A stretch of DNA of 64,000 nucleotides. It comes from CBCXTT01 sp965178295. GTDB lineage: Bacteria > Pseudomonadota > Alphaproteobacteria > UBA7879. The position numbers and the translations under genes were made by a program. Below the pieces are notes generated by a model. That model was given only the letters and a program-made list of their open reading frames with translations. It had not been told where the DNA came from and searched no databases. Location: positions 124,001 to 188,000 of the forward strand of contig CBCXTT010000003.1 in assembly GCA_965178295.1 (NCBI GenBank), read 5' to 3'. The first letter of the stretch is position 1. The number at the start of each line of letters is the position of its first letter. Positions 47,553-56,726 of this stretch are shown in pieces.

Positions 47553-48887
47553 ATGGTCGACTATTTTTTTATGATCTTGGAAGAATGCAGTAACTTCCTT
47601 TGGGGTTACGCTGGGATGTCTATGATTATTTTTGGCGGCATCTTTATCTCTGTTTATGGTAGATGGGTACAAATTTTCTTTTTTCCTACAATATGCCGGC
47701 ACTTTTTTCAAACTGTTGCAAGACGTAGTAACATCACTGAATCTGCCGCGCGTGGTACTTCACCGTCAAGAGCCTTTTTTGCCTCTATTGCAGGATGTAT
47801 CGGCATTGGAAATCTTGTGACAGTTGCAATTGCAATTCAAATAGGTGGCCCTGGCGCATTGGTGTGGATGTGGTTTGTTGCATTGTTGGGGATGCTGATC
47901 AAATATGCTGAGATATATTTAGGTATTAAGTTCCGTGTGCCTAATGCGCGTCATGGATATGATGGCGGACCGATGTATTTCTTGCCACACGCTTTCCCGA
48001 AGGTGACATGGCTTCCTTATGTTATGGCGGGATTGTTATGTGTTTACGGCATTGAGATTTTTATGTTCTCAACAATAAAAGAATCTATATCCTTGAATTG
48101 GGGGTTAAATCCGCTACTGGTAGCATTGTTGCTTCTAGGACTTGTGTTGATTGGTGTGAACGGCGGCGTGCACAGGGTCGGTGCTATTAGTCGTGTCGCA
48201 ATACCTGCTTTTGTGCTAGTGTTCATTGCAATGGTGACCTGGGTGTTGTTGCACCATATATCAGCAATTCCAAGTATTTTTGTAGACATACTTTCTTCTG
48301 CTTTTTCTGGGCGCGCTTCAGCAGGAGGATTTGTTGGGAGCAGTGTATTTTTAACGATAGCCAAAGGCTTTTCTGCCGCGTCCTACTCTGGTGATGTTGG
48401 TATTGGATACGCTTCTATTATTTCTAGCGAGTCACGTGTACAGGATCCGCGTGACCAGGCAAGTCTGGCTATTTTTGGGATATTTCTTGACACATTTGTT
48501 GTATGCACCTGCACTGTTCTTCTGATTGTAAGTACAGGTGTGTGGATGGACGGGTTAGATGGCACAATGATGGTGCAAGAGGCTTTGGGTCAATATTTCC
48601 CTTATATGCATGTGTTTATGCCTGTTTTTCTGTTTGTGTTAGGGTATACGACCATTCTGCCATATATGGTTGCGGGCATGAAATGTGCGCGCTTTATTGC
48701 GCCTGCAAATGGCGCACGTATTTATCTGGGGCTTGGCATTGCGGCCTTTCTGTCATTTTCGTTTGTTAATGCGACTTATGCCCTAACGGTCATGAATCTC
48801 GCGGGCGGCTTACTCATGTTGGTGAATTTGCCGGCAATTGTAAAGTTACGTCATGAAGTGAAATTTGACCTCCAAAGTCTTCAATAA
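47553..48887 (+). CDS. Sodium:alanine/glycine symporter (AGCS family)
   Basis: Inner-membrane amino acid importer. The 444 residues contain about 10-11 helices with the AGCS signatures GCIGIGNLVTVAIAIQIGGPGALVW near residue 90, KYAEIYLGIKFR, and the middle SGDVGIGYASIISSE...DPRDQA segment followed by LDTFVVCTCTVLLIV. Several AGCS family residues around GNI are modified to GNL. The gene starts 12 bases after argS and may share its transcript. Alanine import would serve the scavenging lifestyle. Confidence 0.9.
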   Translation: MVDYFFMILEECSNFLWGYAGMSMIIFGGIFISVYGRWVQIFFFPTICRHFFQTVARRSNITESAARGTSPSRAFFASIAGCIGIGNLVTVAIAIQIGGPGALVWMWFVALLGMLIKYAEIYLGIKFRVPNARHGYDGGPMYFLPHAFPKVTWLPYVMAGLLCVYGIEIFMFSTIKESISLNWGLNPLLVALLLLGLVLIGVNGGVHRVGAISRVAIPAFVLVFIAMVTWVLLHHISAIPSIFVDILSSAFSGRASAGGFVGSSVFLTIAKGFSAASYSGDVGIGYASIISSESRVQDPRDQASLAIFGIFLDTFVVCTCTVLLIVSTGVWMDGLDGTMMVQEALGQYFPYMHVFMPVFLFVLGYTTILPYMVAGMKCARFIAPANGARIYLGLGIAAFLSFSFVNATYALTVMNLAGGLLMLVNLPAIVKLRHEVKFDLQSLQ

Positions 48888-49052
48888 CCCGATGTTAATG
48901 AAGTGAGGAATGTGATATTTTTCTAGAAAAATCTATATTCTTTATTTCGTTACAATATGAGCAGCAGTGTATCTGAGGCCGGGAACTCTCCTTTTTCTGC
49001 TTGCAACGATCTCCGGCATCGTACAAGGAGCCCATGTTTACTGAGTTTGTGC

Positions 49053-50003
49053 TTACCACTTCACAAGAGACGCTCCCCATGCAAGCCCGGCGCCCAAGGC
49101 ATCTAACAAAATCAGATCACCCGTCTTAAACTTAGTGTGTGCTGCATCGAGTGCGAGCGGAATAGATGCAGAAGAAGTGTTAGCGTGATTGTGGACGGTA
49201 TAGATGACTTTATTTCTTGGCATATTTAAGTGTGCAGCGACGGCATCAATAATGCGAGCGTTGGCTTGGTGTGGGACAAACCAATTGAGGTCTTTAGAAG
49301 AAGTGTGTGTATTTTGGAGCACTTGGGTGGCCGCATCGCAGAGTTTCTGTATTGCTTGACGATAGACTTCACGTCCATTCATTGCTGCAACACCAACGCT
49401 CTTATCATAGGCCGGCCCGCCTGTTGCTTGTAATACGCTGTTTAGCGTGCCATCACTTTTCAGATATGTGCTTAGGATTCCGGTCTTTTCGTGCGTTGCA
49501 CTCAATACAACAGCCCCCGCACCGTCCCCAAATAAGACGCAGGTATTGCGGTCCTTCCAGTCGAGGAGGCGCGAGAATGTTTCTGCCCCAATAACGAGCA
49601 CTTTTTTTGCAGTGCCAGATTGAATAAACTGATCTGCTATACTTAAGGCATAAAGAAATCCAGCACAGACAGCCTGTACATCAAAAGCAGCAGCATTATA
49701 TGCACCTATTAAACTTTGGATGCGTGTTGCTGTAGCGGGGAAGGTCCGGTCAGGAGAGGTCGTTGCACAGATAACGAGATCAATCTCTTCAGCAGAACAA
49801 TGTGCTGCGTTTATGGAGTGTAGTGCAGCTTGCGCGCCCAAATCAGATGTGAGTTCTGTGTCATCAGCAATGTGGCGTTGGCAAATTCCTGTACGTTTAA
49901 AAATCCAATCATGAGAGGTGTTAATTGTGTGAGCCAAATCATCATTTGTTACCACTTTTTTTGGTAAATAGCTTCCAGTCCCTATAATTTTTGCGTGTTT
50001 CAT
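49053..50003 (-). CDS. fabH: Beta-ketoacyl-ACP synthase III
   Basis: Starts fatty acid synthesis by condensing acetyl-CoA with malonyl-ACP. The 316 residues carry the Cys-His-Asn triad: Cys113 in AVCAGFLYAL, His in WFVPHQANARI and Asn in HNHANTSSASIP. The DWIFKRTGI motif, conserved in KAS III, is near residue 32. Its ATG overlaps the hdaA stop by four bases. It is the last gene of the pepA-to-fabH run; the more common neighbour plsX is not seen. Confidence 0.96.
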   Translation of the reverse strand: MKHAKIIGTGSYLPKKVVTNDDLAHTINTSHDWIFKRTGICQRHIADDTELTSDLGAQAALHSINAAHCSAEEIDLVICATTSPDRTFPATATRIQSLIGAYNAAAFDVQAVCAGFLYALSIADQFIQSGTAKKVLVIGAETFSRLLDWKDRNTCVLFGDGAGAVVLSATHEKTGILSTYLKSDGTLNSVLQATGGPAYDKSVGVAAMNGREVYRQAIQKLCDAATQVLQNTHTSSKDLNWFVPHQANARIIDAVAAHLNMPRNKVIYTVHNHANTSSASIPLALDAAHTKFKTGDLILLDALGAGLAWGASLVKW

Positions 50004-50671
50004 GAAGATTCACCTTCTGATATTGTTTTAATCAAAGGAATCGATATTTGTCTCCCATAAATGAGCGAGGCCCTATCAATTGCATTAACCCAGTGATCAA
50101 GACTCTCATATGTTCGCTCGATACGTAAAATTAAATAGGCGAGTGCTTGTGGTGTGATAGAGAGTTGTGCATCAGAAAATTTCTTGATTAAAATACCCTG
50201 CATCAGGACATCATCGGGCGCTGTAATATTGGCTATTGTGAGTGTATTAAGACGACTTGTTAGATCGGGCAAAAGAGCAGACCAGTCTTGAGGGCGTGTG
50301 TGAGTTAGAATAAGGAGAGACTGATTTTGTTTCTTCTGATGATTAAATAGATGAAAAAGAGCCTCAGCTTGCTCGGTCGATATAATGTCAAAGTTATCGA
50401 TTGCGAGCAGTGTTCTTTGTTCGAAGAAAGGGGCAATATTGTCTAAAGTGATGTTTCTAGAATCAAGGTAGCATGCTTGGTTTTTTGATGCCCAGATGTG
50501 CCCAAGATGCGTTGTTCCACTATGTTTTGGTCCATGAATTACAAGCCCAAATGTCGGCCACTCTGGCCAAAGGCGCACCCAGTCGTAAGCAAGTTGATTG
50601 GATTTAGATACAATAAATGTATCTTCTCTATAGTTCACAGGAGCAGTAAAAGGTAATAAATCTTGCTGCAT
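50000..50671 (-). CDS. hda: HdaA-type DnaA homologue (replication initiation regulator)
   Basis: AAA+ protein of the DnaA family lacking the DNA-binding domain; Hda promotes ATP hydrolysis by DnaA to limit initiation. In its 223 residues the P-loop reads GPKHSGTTHL (47-56), with Thr in place of the Walker lysine; Hda proteins tolerate changes here (E. coli has Arg). Walker B is LLAIDNFDII, sensor 1 LLILTHTRPQDW, and the arginine-finger region SRLNTL. It sits between perM and fabH, in the common alphaproteobacterial neighbourhood. Confidence 0.88.
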   Translation of the reverse strand: MQQDLLPFTAPVNYREDTFIVSKSNQLAYDWVRLWPEWPTFGLVIHGPKHSGTTHLGHIWASKNQACYLDSRNITLDNIAPFFEQRTLLAIDNFDIISTEQAEALFHLFNHQKKQNQSLLILTHTRPQDWSALLPDLTSRLNTLTIANITAPDDVLMQGILIKKFSDAQLSITPQALAYLILRIERTYESLDHWVNAIDRASLIYGRQISIPLIKTISEGESS

Positions 50672-50692
50672 TACTTTTTTTCAGGAAGTTTT

Positions 50693-51790
50693 TCATGTGT
50701 TGTTTCTTTGGCACTTTTTAGGGGGATGCGGCGCTGGTGCATAATAGCTACTATTTTTGTAACGCTTTAATGATAAAGCAATTATAACACTCAGACAAGC
50801 GGCCACAGGAATTGCAATTAATAGCCCAATAAAGCCTAAAACTAAGCCGCCAACAAATAGAGAAAATATGATCCACAAAGGATGTAACCCAATGCGGTTG
50901 CCTACAAATTTTGGCGCCAGGAAAAAACCGTCTAAGATTTGTCCTACACCAAATATAATTAGTATGTAGAAAAAGGGCGCCCAATCGGTAAAGTTTAATG
51001 CGGACACTAAAAGGCTTAAGCATAAACCAGTTAAGACGCCGGCATAAGGTATAAAGGAGAAAAAACCGGTTATTAGACCAATCGCTATAGAAAATTTTAT
51101 GCTCGCCAAAGACAGGATCGTTGCATAATACAGAGCAAGAAGAGTGCAAACAATCAGTTGGCCACGAATAAAACCAGATAACTTGGTATTCATTGCAGAG
51201 CAAATAATGCGTACGATGGGCTGACCCTCCTTTGGAAAAAGACCGTATACAGTATCTACCATTTTTGGCCAATCGCGCAAAGTATAAAAGGCTACAAGTG
51301 GCATAATAAATATCACAGACAACATATTGGCGATTACTAGACCGCTAGCAAGCATGTTTTTCAAGAATTCACCCATCCACTCAATAATTGTGAGGGTATA
51401 TTCTGATGAGCCCTTTTTGACCTGTGGTAAAAGATCTTGTGGCACATGAGTACCAAAAAAATGCATGATGAAATTTTGGATGCTTTGTATATTCTGTGAG
51501 GCGTCTTGTATTAAAAAAACTATTTGCTTTTGCAAAGCTGGTATCAACAAAAAAAGTATAACTAAAAGCCCACCTATACAAGGTGTTAAGATGAGGAGAG
51601 TGCCAAGTTGTCTATGAATATTGAATTGTTCAAGTTTTGTTATCATTGGCGATAAAATATAAGCGACAACTGCACCAATAATGAAGGGGGGGAGGATGGA
51701 GCGAATTATATAGATGATGCATCCCAGAAAAACGGTTACAACCGTCCAGAAGCACAATTGATCCCAAGAAACCGATGGTGTATTATTCAC
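50693..51790 (-). CDS. AI-2E/PerM-family membrane protein
   Basis: Inner-membrane protein of the AI-2E exporter/PerM family; in Alphaproteobacteria it sits between the CDP-alcohol transferase and hdaA, with uncertain function. I start it at GTG 51790, which overlaps the preceding stop as GTGA with GGGGAAAG just upstream; the open frame reaches 51841 but that start lies inside the neighbour. The 365 residues have about eight helices, the conserved PLVAFYTLRDWPKMVDTVYGLFP and GLITGFFSFIPYAGVLTGL. Confidence 0.88.
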   Translation of the reverse strand: MNNTPSVSWDQLCFWTVVTVFLGCIIYIIRSILPPFIIGAVVAYILSPMITKLEQFNIHRQLGTLLILTPCIGGLLVILFLLIPALQKQIVFLIQDASQNIQSIQNFIMHFFGTHVPQDLLPQVKKGSSEYTLTIIEWMGEFLKNMLASGLVIANMLSVIFIMPLVAFYTLRDWPKMVDTVYGLFPKEGQPIVRIICSAMNTKLSGFIRGQLIVCTLLALYYATILSLASIKFSIAIGLITGFFSFIPYAGVLTGLCLSLLVSALNFTDWAPFFYILIIFGVGQILDGFFLAPKFVGNRIGLHPLWIIFSLFVGGLVLGFIGLLIAIPVAACLSVIIALSLKRYKNSSYYAPAPHPPKKCQRNNT

Positions 51791-52324
51791 TTCTTTCCCC
51801 AAATAAACGCATATTCGTATAACGATACCACTGTGGTACACACAATGCCATATACAAAGTATGTGCTATATAAATTGATACAAAATATTTTCTCCAAGAG
51901 CACAAGAGCGGCAAGCATTATTTGCAGTGTCGTGTTGAGCTTGCTACTCCAAACCGTCTTAACCAGGATCATTCCTTGTGAAAGTGTTTGAAAGAATATA
52001 ACAAGAAGAAAAGTAATATCTCGTGCAATAATAATGGCTAGAAACCAAAATGATAAAACGCCTGCGTTGGCAAATAGGACAAATGCTGTTGTGATCAGCA
52101 CTTTATCGGCGAGCGGGTCTAGGTAAGCGCCTAACTTTGTTCTAAATGCTATAAATACGGGCAATCCATCCATCTATAGCATCGCTTGCGCTTGCAATGA
52201 TAAAAATCATAAGGCTGAAGAGATATTGTTCCCGAAGAAAACAGTAGGCAAAAAGAGGAGAGAGGCAAAGACGGCTTAGGGAAATAATATTTGGACAGTT
52301 ACGCAACATGGAAGGGATTGCCAC
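51787..52324 (-). pseudogene. CDP-alcohol phosphatidyltransferase (PgsA-like), frameshifted
   Basis: The family makes phospholipids from CDP-diacylglycerol. The signature is split: the N-terminal frame gives NIISLSRLCLSPLF...DAIDGWIAR and ends, while the other frame gives FIAFRTKLGAYLDPLADK and continues to 51787 through about three helices. Removing one base near 52156 joins them into D-x2-D-G-x2-A-R-x8-G-x3-D-x3-D, the exact signature, and a 178-residue protein. There is no homopolymer longer than three at the site. If real, the mutation inactivates the enzyme. It could also be a sequencing error. Its 5' end overlaps the DUF2066 gene and its stop overlaps perM. Confidence 0.75.
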
Positions 52325-53381
52325 TTGTGGGAAGGATTGGTCGGATTCCCAGTTCGTTCAAAGTGTCATCAAAGGATTCTGTGGTGCCGTTATATACGAT
52401 GGAGAATGTAGCACGGTTTCTTTTTAAACGTTGTAAGCGTGCGCAATGTATTCTTGGATGCAATATGAGTTGATGGCTTAAGTGCTGCAATGCATTGAAG
52501 TTGCGAATAGGAACTGTAATTTGGGTATGATATGTTTCAGCATTATGGACTATTTTCTTTAGATTTTTCCAATATTCAATAAGATGTCTAAAGCATGTTT
52601 TGCCTAGATTTTTCCTTTCCTCGTCTGTATCGTCTAACGTGATGTGAGTAGGCTCGAATCCTTCTGATACCATGTATGGCCACGCGGCTACCTCAATCGT
52701 AGAATTTTCAAAGGAAATGATGAAAATAGCAATATCTTTCGCGCCATAACGTTGCATCATTTTTTTGAGGGCATCTTTATTTCCATCCAGTACATCCTGA
52801 GGTGAACAGAGTTCATGATCTGTAATATCGCCCAGTGGTACTCCAAATTTAAAGTAGCTCAGGTGAATAGCCATTTCGCGCCAGGTAGAAAGCATAGTAT
52901 TGGCATCATCCCATAAAAACAATCCGTTCTCCGTTTTGAGAATAGGGATGACCAGTGTCGGTGGAAATATTGTCTCGATTATCGGTACATCATGGGCGTT
53001 GAATAATTTTTTGACACTTTGCTCATTGTAGTGAAATCTATACGTTCCCTTGTACCCTTGAGATGTTTTTTGCTCTAAATCAACGGAGAAGCTATCGATG
53101 AGCGATGTGAGCATGTGGTCCTCAAGATGCTTGAGCTTATCCCCAGCAGGTTTGAGTGAAATGCGTTGAAGCAGGTTGCTCCAACTTTCATCGCGGGCTT
53201 TTTTAACCAGTTCCGAGGAAGAATTCTTCATATGATTATTGGAGGCGATATTGACAACCACTGTGTAAAAAGGCTGACGTGCATTGATTTGGAGCGATAA
53301 GCCTAAAATAAAAAGAAAGACAGGGCCGTGCCTCAAGAGCTCCCAAGTGTTTGAAATGTATAATCTATCCCACAATTTCAT
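52299..53381 (-). CDS. DUF2066 domain-containing protein
   Basis: Function unknown; the domain is typically found immediately upstream of the CDP-alcohol transferase and perM in Alphaproteobacteria, as here. The start is uncertain: I prefer the ATG near 53381, from which the protein begins MKLWDRLYISNTWELL with a membrane/signal helix (about residues 18-33), giving 360 residues and a 17-base overlap with ndk; the frame is open to 53546 inside ndk. The mature part is soluble, probably periplasmic, with LKPAGDKLKHLEDHMLTSLIDSF near residue 97. Confidence 0.75.
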   Translation of the reverse strand: MKLWDRLYISNTWELLRHGPVFLFILGLSLQINARQPFYTVVVNIASNNHMKNSSSELVKKARDESWSNLLQRISLKPAGDKLKHLEDHMLTSLIDSFSVDLEQKTSQGYKGTYRFHYNEQSVKKLFNAHDVPIIETIFPPTLVIPILKTENGLFLWDDANTMLSTWREMAIHLSYFKFGVPLGDITDHELCSPQDVLDGNKDALKKMMQRYGAKDIAIFIISFENSTIEVAAWPYMVSEGFEPTHITLDDTDEERKNLGKTCFRHLIEYWKNLKKIVHNAETYHTQITVPIRNFNALQHLSHQLILHPRIHCARLQRLKRNRATFSIVYNGTTESFDDTLNELGIRPILPTSGNPFHVA

Positions 53382-53787
53382 CATCATTGAAAAAAAAGGA
53401 AATTTCTTTTTGTGCATTTTCGAGAGAGTCAGAGCCGTGCACTGAATTTTCTCCAAGAGAGAGAGCAAAAAGCTTTCTGATTGTCCCACTGTCTGCATCA
53501 TCAGGATTTGTTGCACCCATAACTGCACGATGTTTAAGCACAGCATTTTCTCCTTCTAATGCCTGTATAACAACGGGACCAGATGACATAAAAGTGCATA
53601 GTTCATCAAAGAATGAACATTCTTTATGGGCAGCATAAAATTCTTCTGCTTGAGTGTGGCTCATATGAATACGCTTTTGGGCGACAATGCGCAACCCATT
53701 TTCTTCTAAAATTTTATTGATTGCACCTGTCAGATTGCGTTCTGTTGCATCTGGTTTAATGATAGATAAGGTTCGTTCTTTAGACAT
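53365..53787 (-). CDS. ndk: Nucleoside diphosphate kinase
   Basis: Equilibrates nucleoside triphosphates through a phospho-histidine. The 140 residues carry MSKERTLSIIKPDATERN at the start, VQALEGENAV in similar form, HRAVMGATNPDDADSGTIRK and the catalytic histidine in NSVHGSDS. GAGGAG precedes the ATG by five bases. With tdk and the nucleotide carrier it completes salvage of dTTP. Confidence 0.97.
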   Translation of the reverse strand: MSKERTLSIIKPDATERNLTGAINKILEENGLRIVAQKRIHMSHTQAEEFYAAHKECSFFDELCTFMSSGPVVIQALEGENAVLKHRAVMGATNPDDADSGTIRKLFALSLGENSVHGSDSLENAQKEISFFFNDDEIVG

Positions 53788-53865
53788 AAAAACTCCTCAA
53801 GATATATGTAGTGATTGATCAATACACTACCATAATCTAATATGGATAGACAGTGTAAAAAAGCG

Positions 53866-54333
53866 TCAAGGAATTTTATCAAACGTATCCATTGTGACCC
53901 ATTTTCCTCTTTGATCCTGCTGCCAGATTCCCACATCAAAATTTTTTTTTTGATCCGACCAAACCGCCTTTGCTGAGGATAATTCATTTTCATCGTCTAT
54001 ATTAAATATATAAATGTATTGCGCAAATAATTCTTTTTCCCAAATATGTGGCACATAACAGGTTAAAATACAGAGCTGGCTATGATTAGGGTTTTCTAAA
54101 GTTGTTGTCAGCCAAATGGGGTGATTTGTCGCCAATCCATCATTTTTTGTTCCGTGAGGGAGGAAGGACAAGGGGGTATATGTCCATAGAATCTTATCAC
54201 TTACTTCCAGGAAGGAGTTATCGTTAAACAGTACTACAGCACGCAAATTTTGGTTTAAAACCTTTTCTAGAAGCCGAGGTAATACCTCCTCTAAGGCGCT
54301 TTGCCTTCGGCCATAAAAGCGTAATTTTCTCAC
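53866..54333 (-). CDS. holC: DNA polymerase III chi subunit (HolC)
   Basis: Clamp-loader accessory subunit linking the replisome to SSB. The 155-residue protein has the chi pattern with KLRFYG at the start, LPRLLEKVLNQNLRAVVLFND, the DKILWTYTPLSFLPHGTK segment with the invariant W-T-Y/F, and the FNIDDENEL region. Its ATG overlaps the pepA stop by four bases, the same order seen in many bacteria. Confidence 0.88.
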   Translation of the reverse strand: MRKLRFYGRRQSALEEVLPRLLEKVLNQNLRAVVLFNDNSFLEVSDKILWTYTPLSFLPHGTKNDGLATNHPIWLTTTLENPNHSQLCILTCYVPHIWEKELFAQYIYIFNIDDENELSSAKAVWSDQKKNFDVGIWQQDQRGKWVTMDTFDKIP

Positions 54334-55809
54334 GCGTCCTCATAATATTTATAGATTAATGTATCAAGCAAGCGCACGCCATATCCGGAGGCTTCCATAC
54401 CAGATAGAGGATGTTTATTTGGCCCCCAAGCAACCCCCGCAATATCAAGGTGCGCCCACGGCACATCATTCGTGAAATGTTTTAAAAATTCAGCCGCTGT
54501 AATGCTGCTGGCACCTGAGCCTGGTGTGATGTTTCGAACGTCTGCAATTGCAGAGTCCACATGTTTAGAAAATGCTGCATCAAGGGGCAGTCTCCAGACT
54601 TTTTCTCCGCTTTCTTCGCCCGCGGTATGCAGTTGCTTGGCAAGTGTGTCATCGTCTGTGAAAAGCCCGCAGTATTCATGTCCCAAAGCAACAATTATAG
54701 CACCTGTGAGTGTGGCCAAATCAATCATAAACTTTGGTTTGAACCGATCTTGTGTATACCACAAGACATCCGAGAGTACGATACGACCTTCTGCATCGGT
54801 ATTCAAAACCTCAATATATTTTCCGGACATGGATTGTATGATGTCGCCTGGGCGATAGCTATTACCTCCTGGCATGTTTTCAACGAGGCCAATTGTGCCT
54901 ACAGCATTAATAGGAGATTTTCTAAGCGCAAGGGTTTTCATCAAACTTGTGACAACAGCGGCTCCGCCCATGTCAAATTTCATTTCATCCATCTTGTTTC
55001 CAGGCTTTAAAGAAATACCACCTGAATCAAAACAAACACCTTTTCCAACAAAAGCAAGGGGTGCTTCATCTTTTCCCCCTCCATCCCAGCGCATCACGGC
55101 AACATAAGCGGAGTTTGAGCTTCCCCGCCCAACAGCCAACAGCGCCTTCATCCCCAGTTGTTCCAGTTTTTCCTGTTCCAGGATTTCAACTTTTACGCCT
55201 ACTTTCTGCAGCGCCTTCACTTCCTCTACGAAAGCAGAGGTTGTGAGCACATTTGGAGGCTGATTTAGGAGATCACGATTCAAATGAACGCCAGATACAA
55301 CGGCTTTTGTATGTTCGAATTTTTTTTCGGCCTCTGCTGCATGCGAGGTGTAAAATGTGATCCTCTCTACCGTATGGTCTATCTCTTTTTGTTCTTTGTA
55401 ATGATCAAATGCATAATCTCGCACAGAAGCACCATAGGCAAATTCGATAATAAAGATTATGTTATCTTTCACTTTTTTTAAGTGGTTGAGGTCAACACCC
55501 CGCTTCTTTTGTCTGTGTTACTTTGAGTATTGAAAAAATATGGGCACCGGCATGTCCGGCAGTGCTCTGATGAAACGTTTTTTCATCACCGAGACCAAAT
55601 AAAATAATGTGATTTTTTTCGTCCCGAGCGTGACATATTTGGCTCTTCTTTCCTGTGAAATGACTGTGCTTAAGTGTTGCCTGCACCAGGCCTATCTGTT
55701 CGTCAGACAAATGCTTCAGCGAAGATATGGGAGCATTGGTTGTAAATATTGGTACAATCAGTGGCTGATTGGCCTTAGGCTGAGTATTACTACTAAAAAT
55801 AATGTCCAT
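54330..55809 (-). pseudogene. pepA: Leucyl aminopeptidase, frameshifted at 55498-55501
   Basis: Family M17 cytosolic aminopeptidase. The N-terminal domain runs from ATG 55809 (MDIIFSSNTQPKANQ; the frame is open to 55833) and stops at 55492 after KEAGC. The catalytic domain is in another frame, ending at 54330, with metal-ligand motifs FVGKGVCFDSGGISLKPG and NTDAEGRIVLSDVL intact. Removing one C from the CCCC run (G's on the coding strand) joins them as KEAGVDLNHLKKVKDN and gives 492 residues, the family's usual length. A GTG at 55472 could in principle start the catalytic part alone (380 residues). Real decay or sequencing error are both possible. It heads the pepA - holC run. Confidence 0.8.
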
Positions 55810-55981
55810 GATCTTCTGTCCTCTTTGAATCATCGTGTGATTACATTAGCATTACTAAATAGCAAATAAATTACTAAATAGCAAATAAATTCCTGTAGCG
55901 CAAGATATTTATAATCTTTACGGGCACTTCTTTTTGTTGAGATTGTTTTTTATAAAACAATGCGAAACAGAGGAGTGTTTT

Positions 55982-56647
55982 ATGTTTAAAAATTATTGGC
56001 TTATTTTGTTAGGGCTTATTGTAGCTTCTATGTCATCTGTGTCATCAATGGCTCAGCAAAAAAGAGAGCATAGTGCAAGCAAATCAGATGGATCTGTGAT
56101 GAGGTCTCATGAGCACACAGCTCGCAGATCACCGAAATCTGTGCGGTTTCTAGACGAAACAGATGGTGCAGAAGGAGTGGATAGATCTGTGCAGCTGTAT
56201 GCGCACACACAAAATCGAAACGTTTATGCGATGATAATGATAGGAGAGCATTGTGATCCTGTTGTAACGGAACGTAGCGTATGGCAGGAGATCATCAAAG
56301 GGACGCCTATTTCTATTCCGCAATGTGGGTCCATTACGCCGCGAAATAAACCATATGTTGTGGCCAGCAAAAAATATCACACGATTAATATCCCAGATGC
56401 TTTTAGGAACAGTACGTACACTCAAATCAATGAAATGTATCCCGAGTCACCCGATTCCCCAGTACCGTACAAGCTTTTAGTCTGGCGCCAAGCGTTGATG
56501 GATGCTCCAACGTTCTGTGAGTGTAGGGGTCAAGAAATGTTGAATCCAAATACACAATACACCTGCAGGGTCGGAGCGGTAAAAAATAAGATTGGCAGGG
56601 ATACCCATAAAACACGTTGCTCTTGTTCAGCGGTGAGTAGAACTTGA
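55982..56647 (+). CDS. Secreted cysteine-containing protein, unknown
   Basis: I recognise no family. ATG 55982 is preceded by AGAGGAG, and the protein begins with a signal peptide (MFKNYWLILLGLIVASMSSVSSMA), so I do not use the upstream frame from 55934. The 221 residues have a low-complexity, charged linker to about residue 65, then a more ordered region with cysteine pairs (GEHCDP, PQCGS) and a cysteine-rich end (CEC, TCR, CSC). Disulfides in the periplasm or outside the cell are likely. A bidirectional terminator follows. Confidence 0.65.
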   Translation: MFKNYWLILLGLIVASMSSVSSMAQQKREHSASKSDGSVMRSHEHTARRSPKSVRFLDETDGAEGVDRSVQLYAHTQNRNVYAMIMIGEHCDPVVTERSVWQEIIKGTPISIPQCGSITPRNKPYVVASKKYHTINIPDAFRNSTYTQINEMYPESPDSPVPYKLLVWRQALMDAPTFCECRGQEMLNPNTQYTCRVGAVKNKIGRDTHKTRCSCSAVSRT

Positions 56648-56670
56648 AAAAAATTTTGATTTTGTGCATA

Positions 56671-56696
56671 AAAACGCCCTAGTACTAGGGCGTTTT
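56671..56696. terminator. Bidirectional terminator between convergent genes
   Basis: AAAACGCCCTAGT and ACTAGGGCGTTTT form a perfect 26-base palindrome with T's continuing on the plus strand and A's flanking the other side. It lies between the secreted protein (plus) and marC (minus) and can serve both. Confidence 0.88.
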
Positions 56697-56726
56697 TTGT
56701 GGTAGTAAAGCCCCCTAGTAGTGTTT

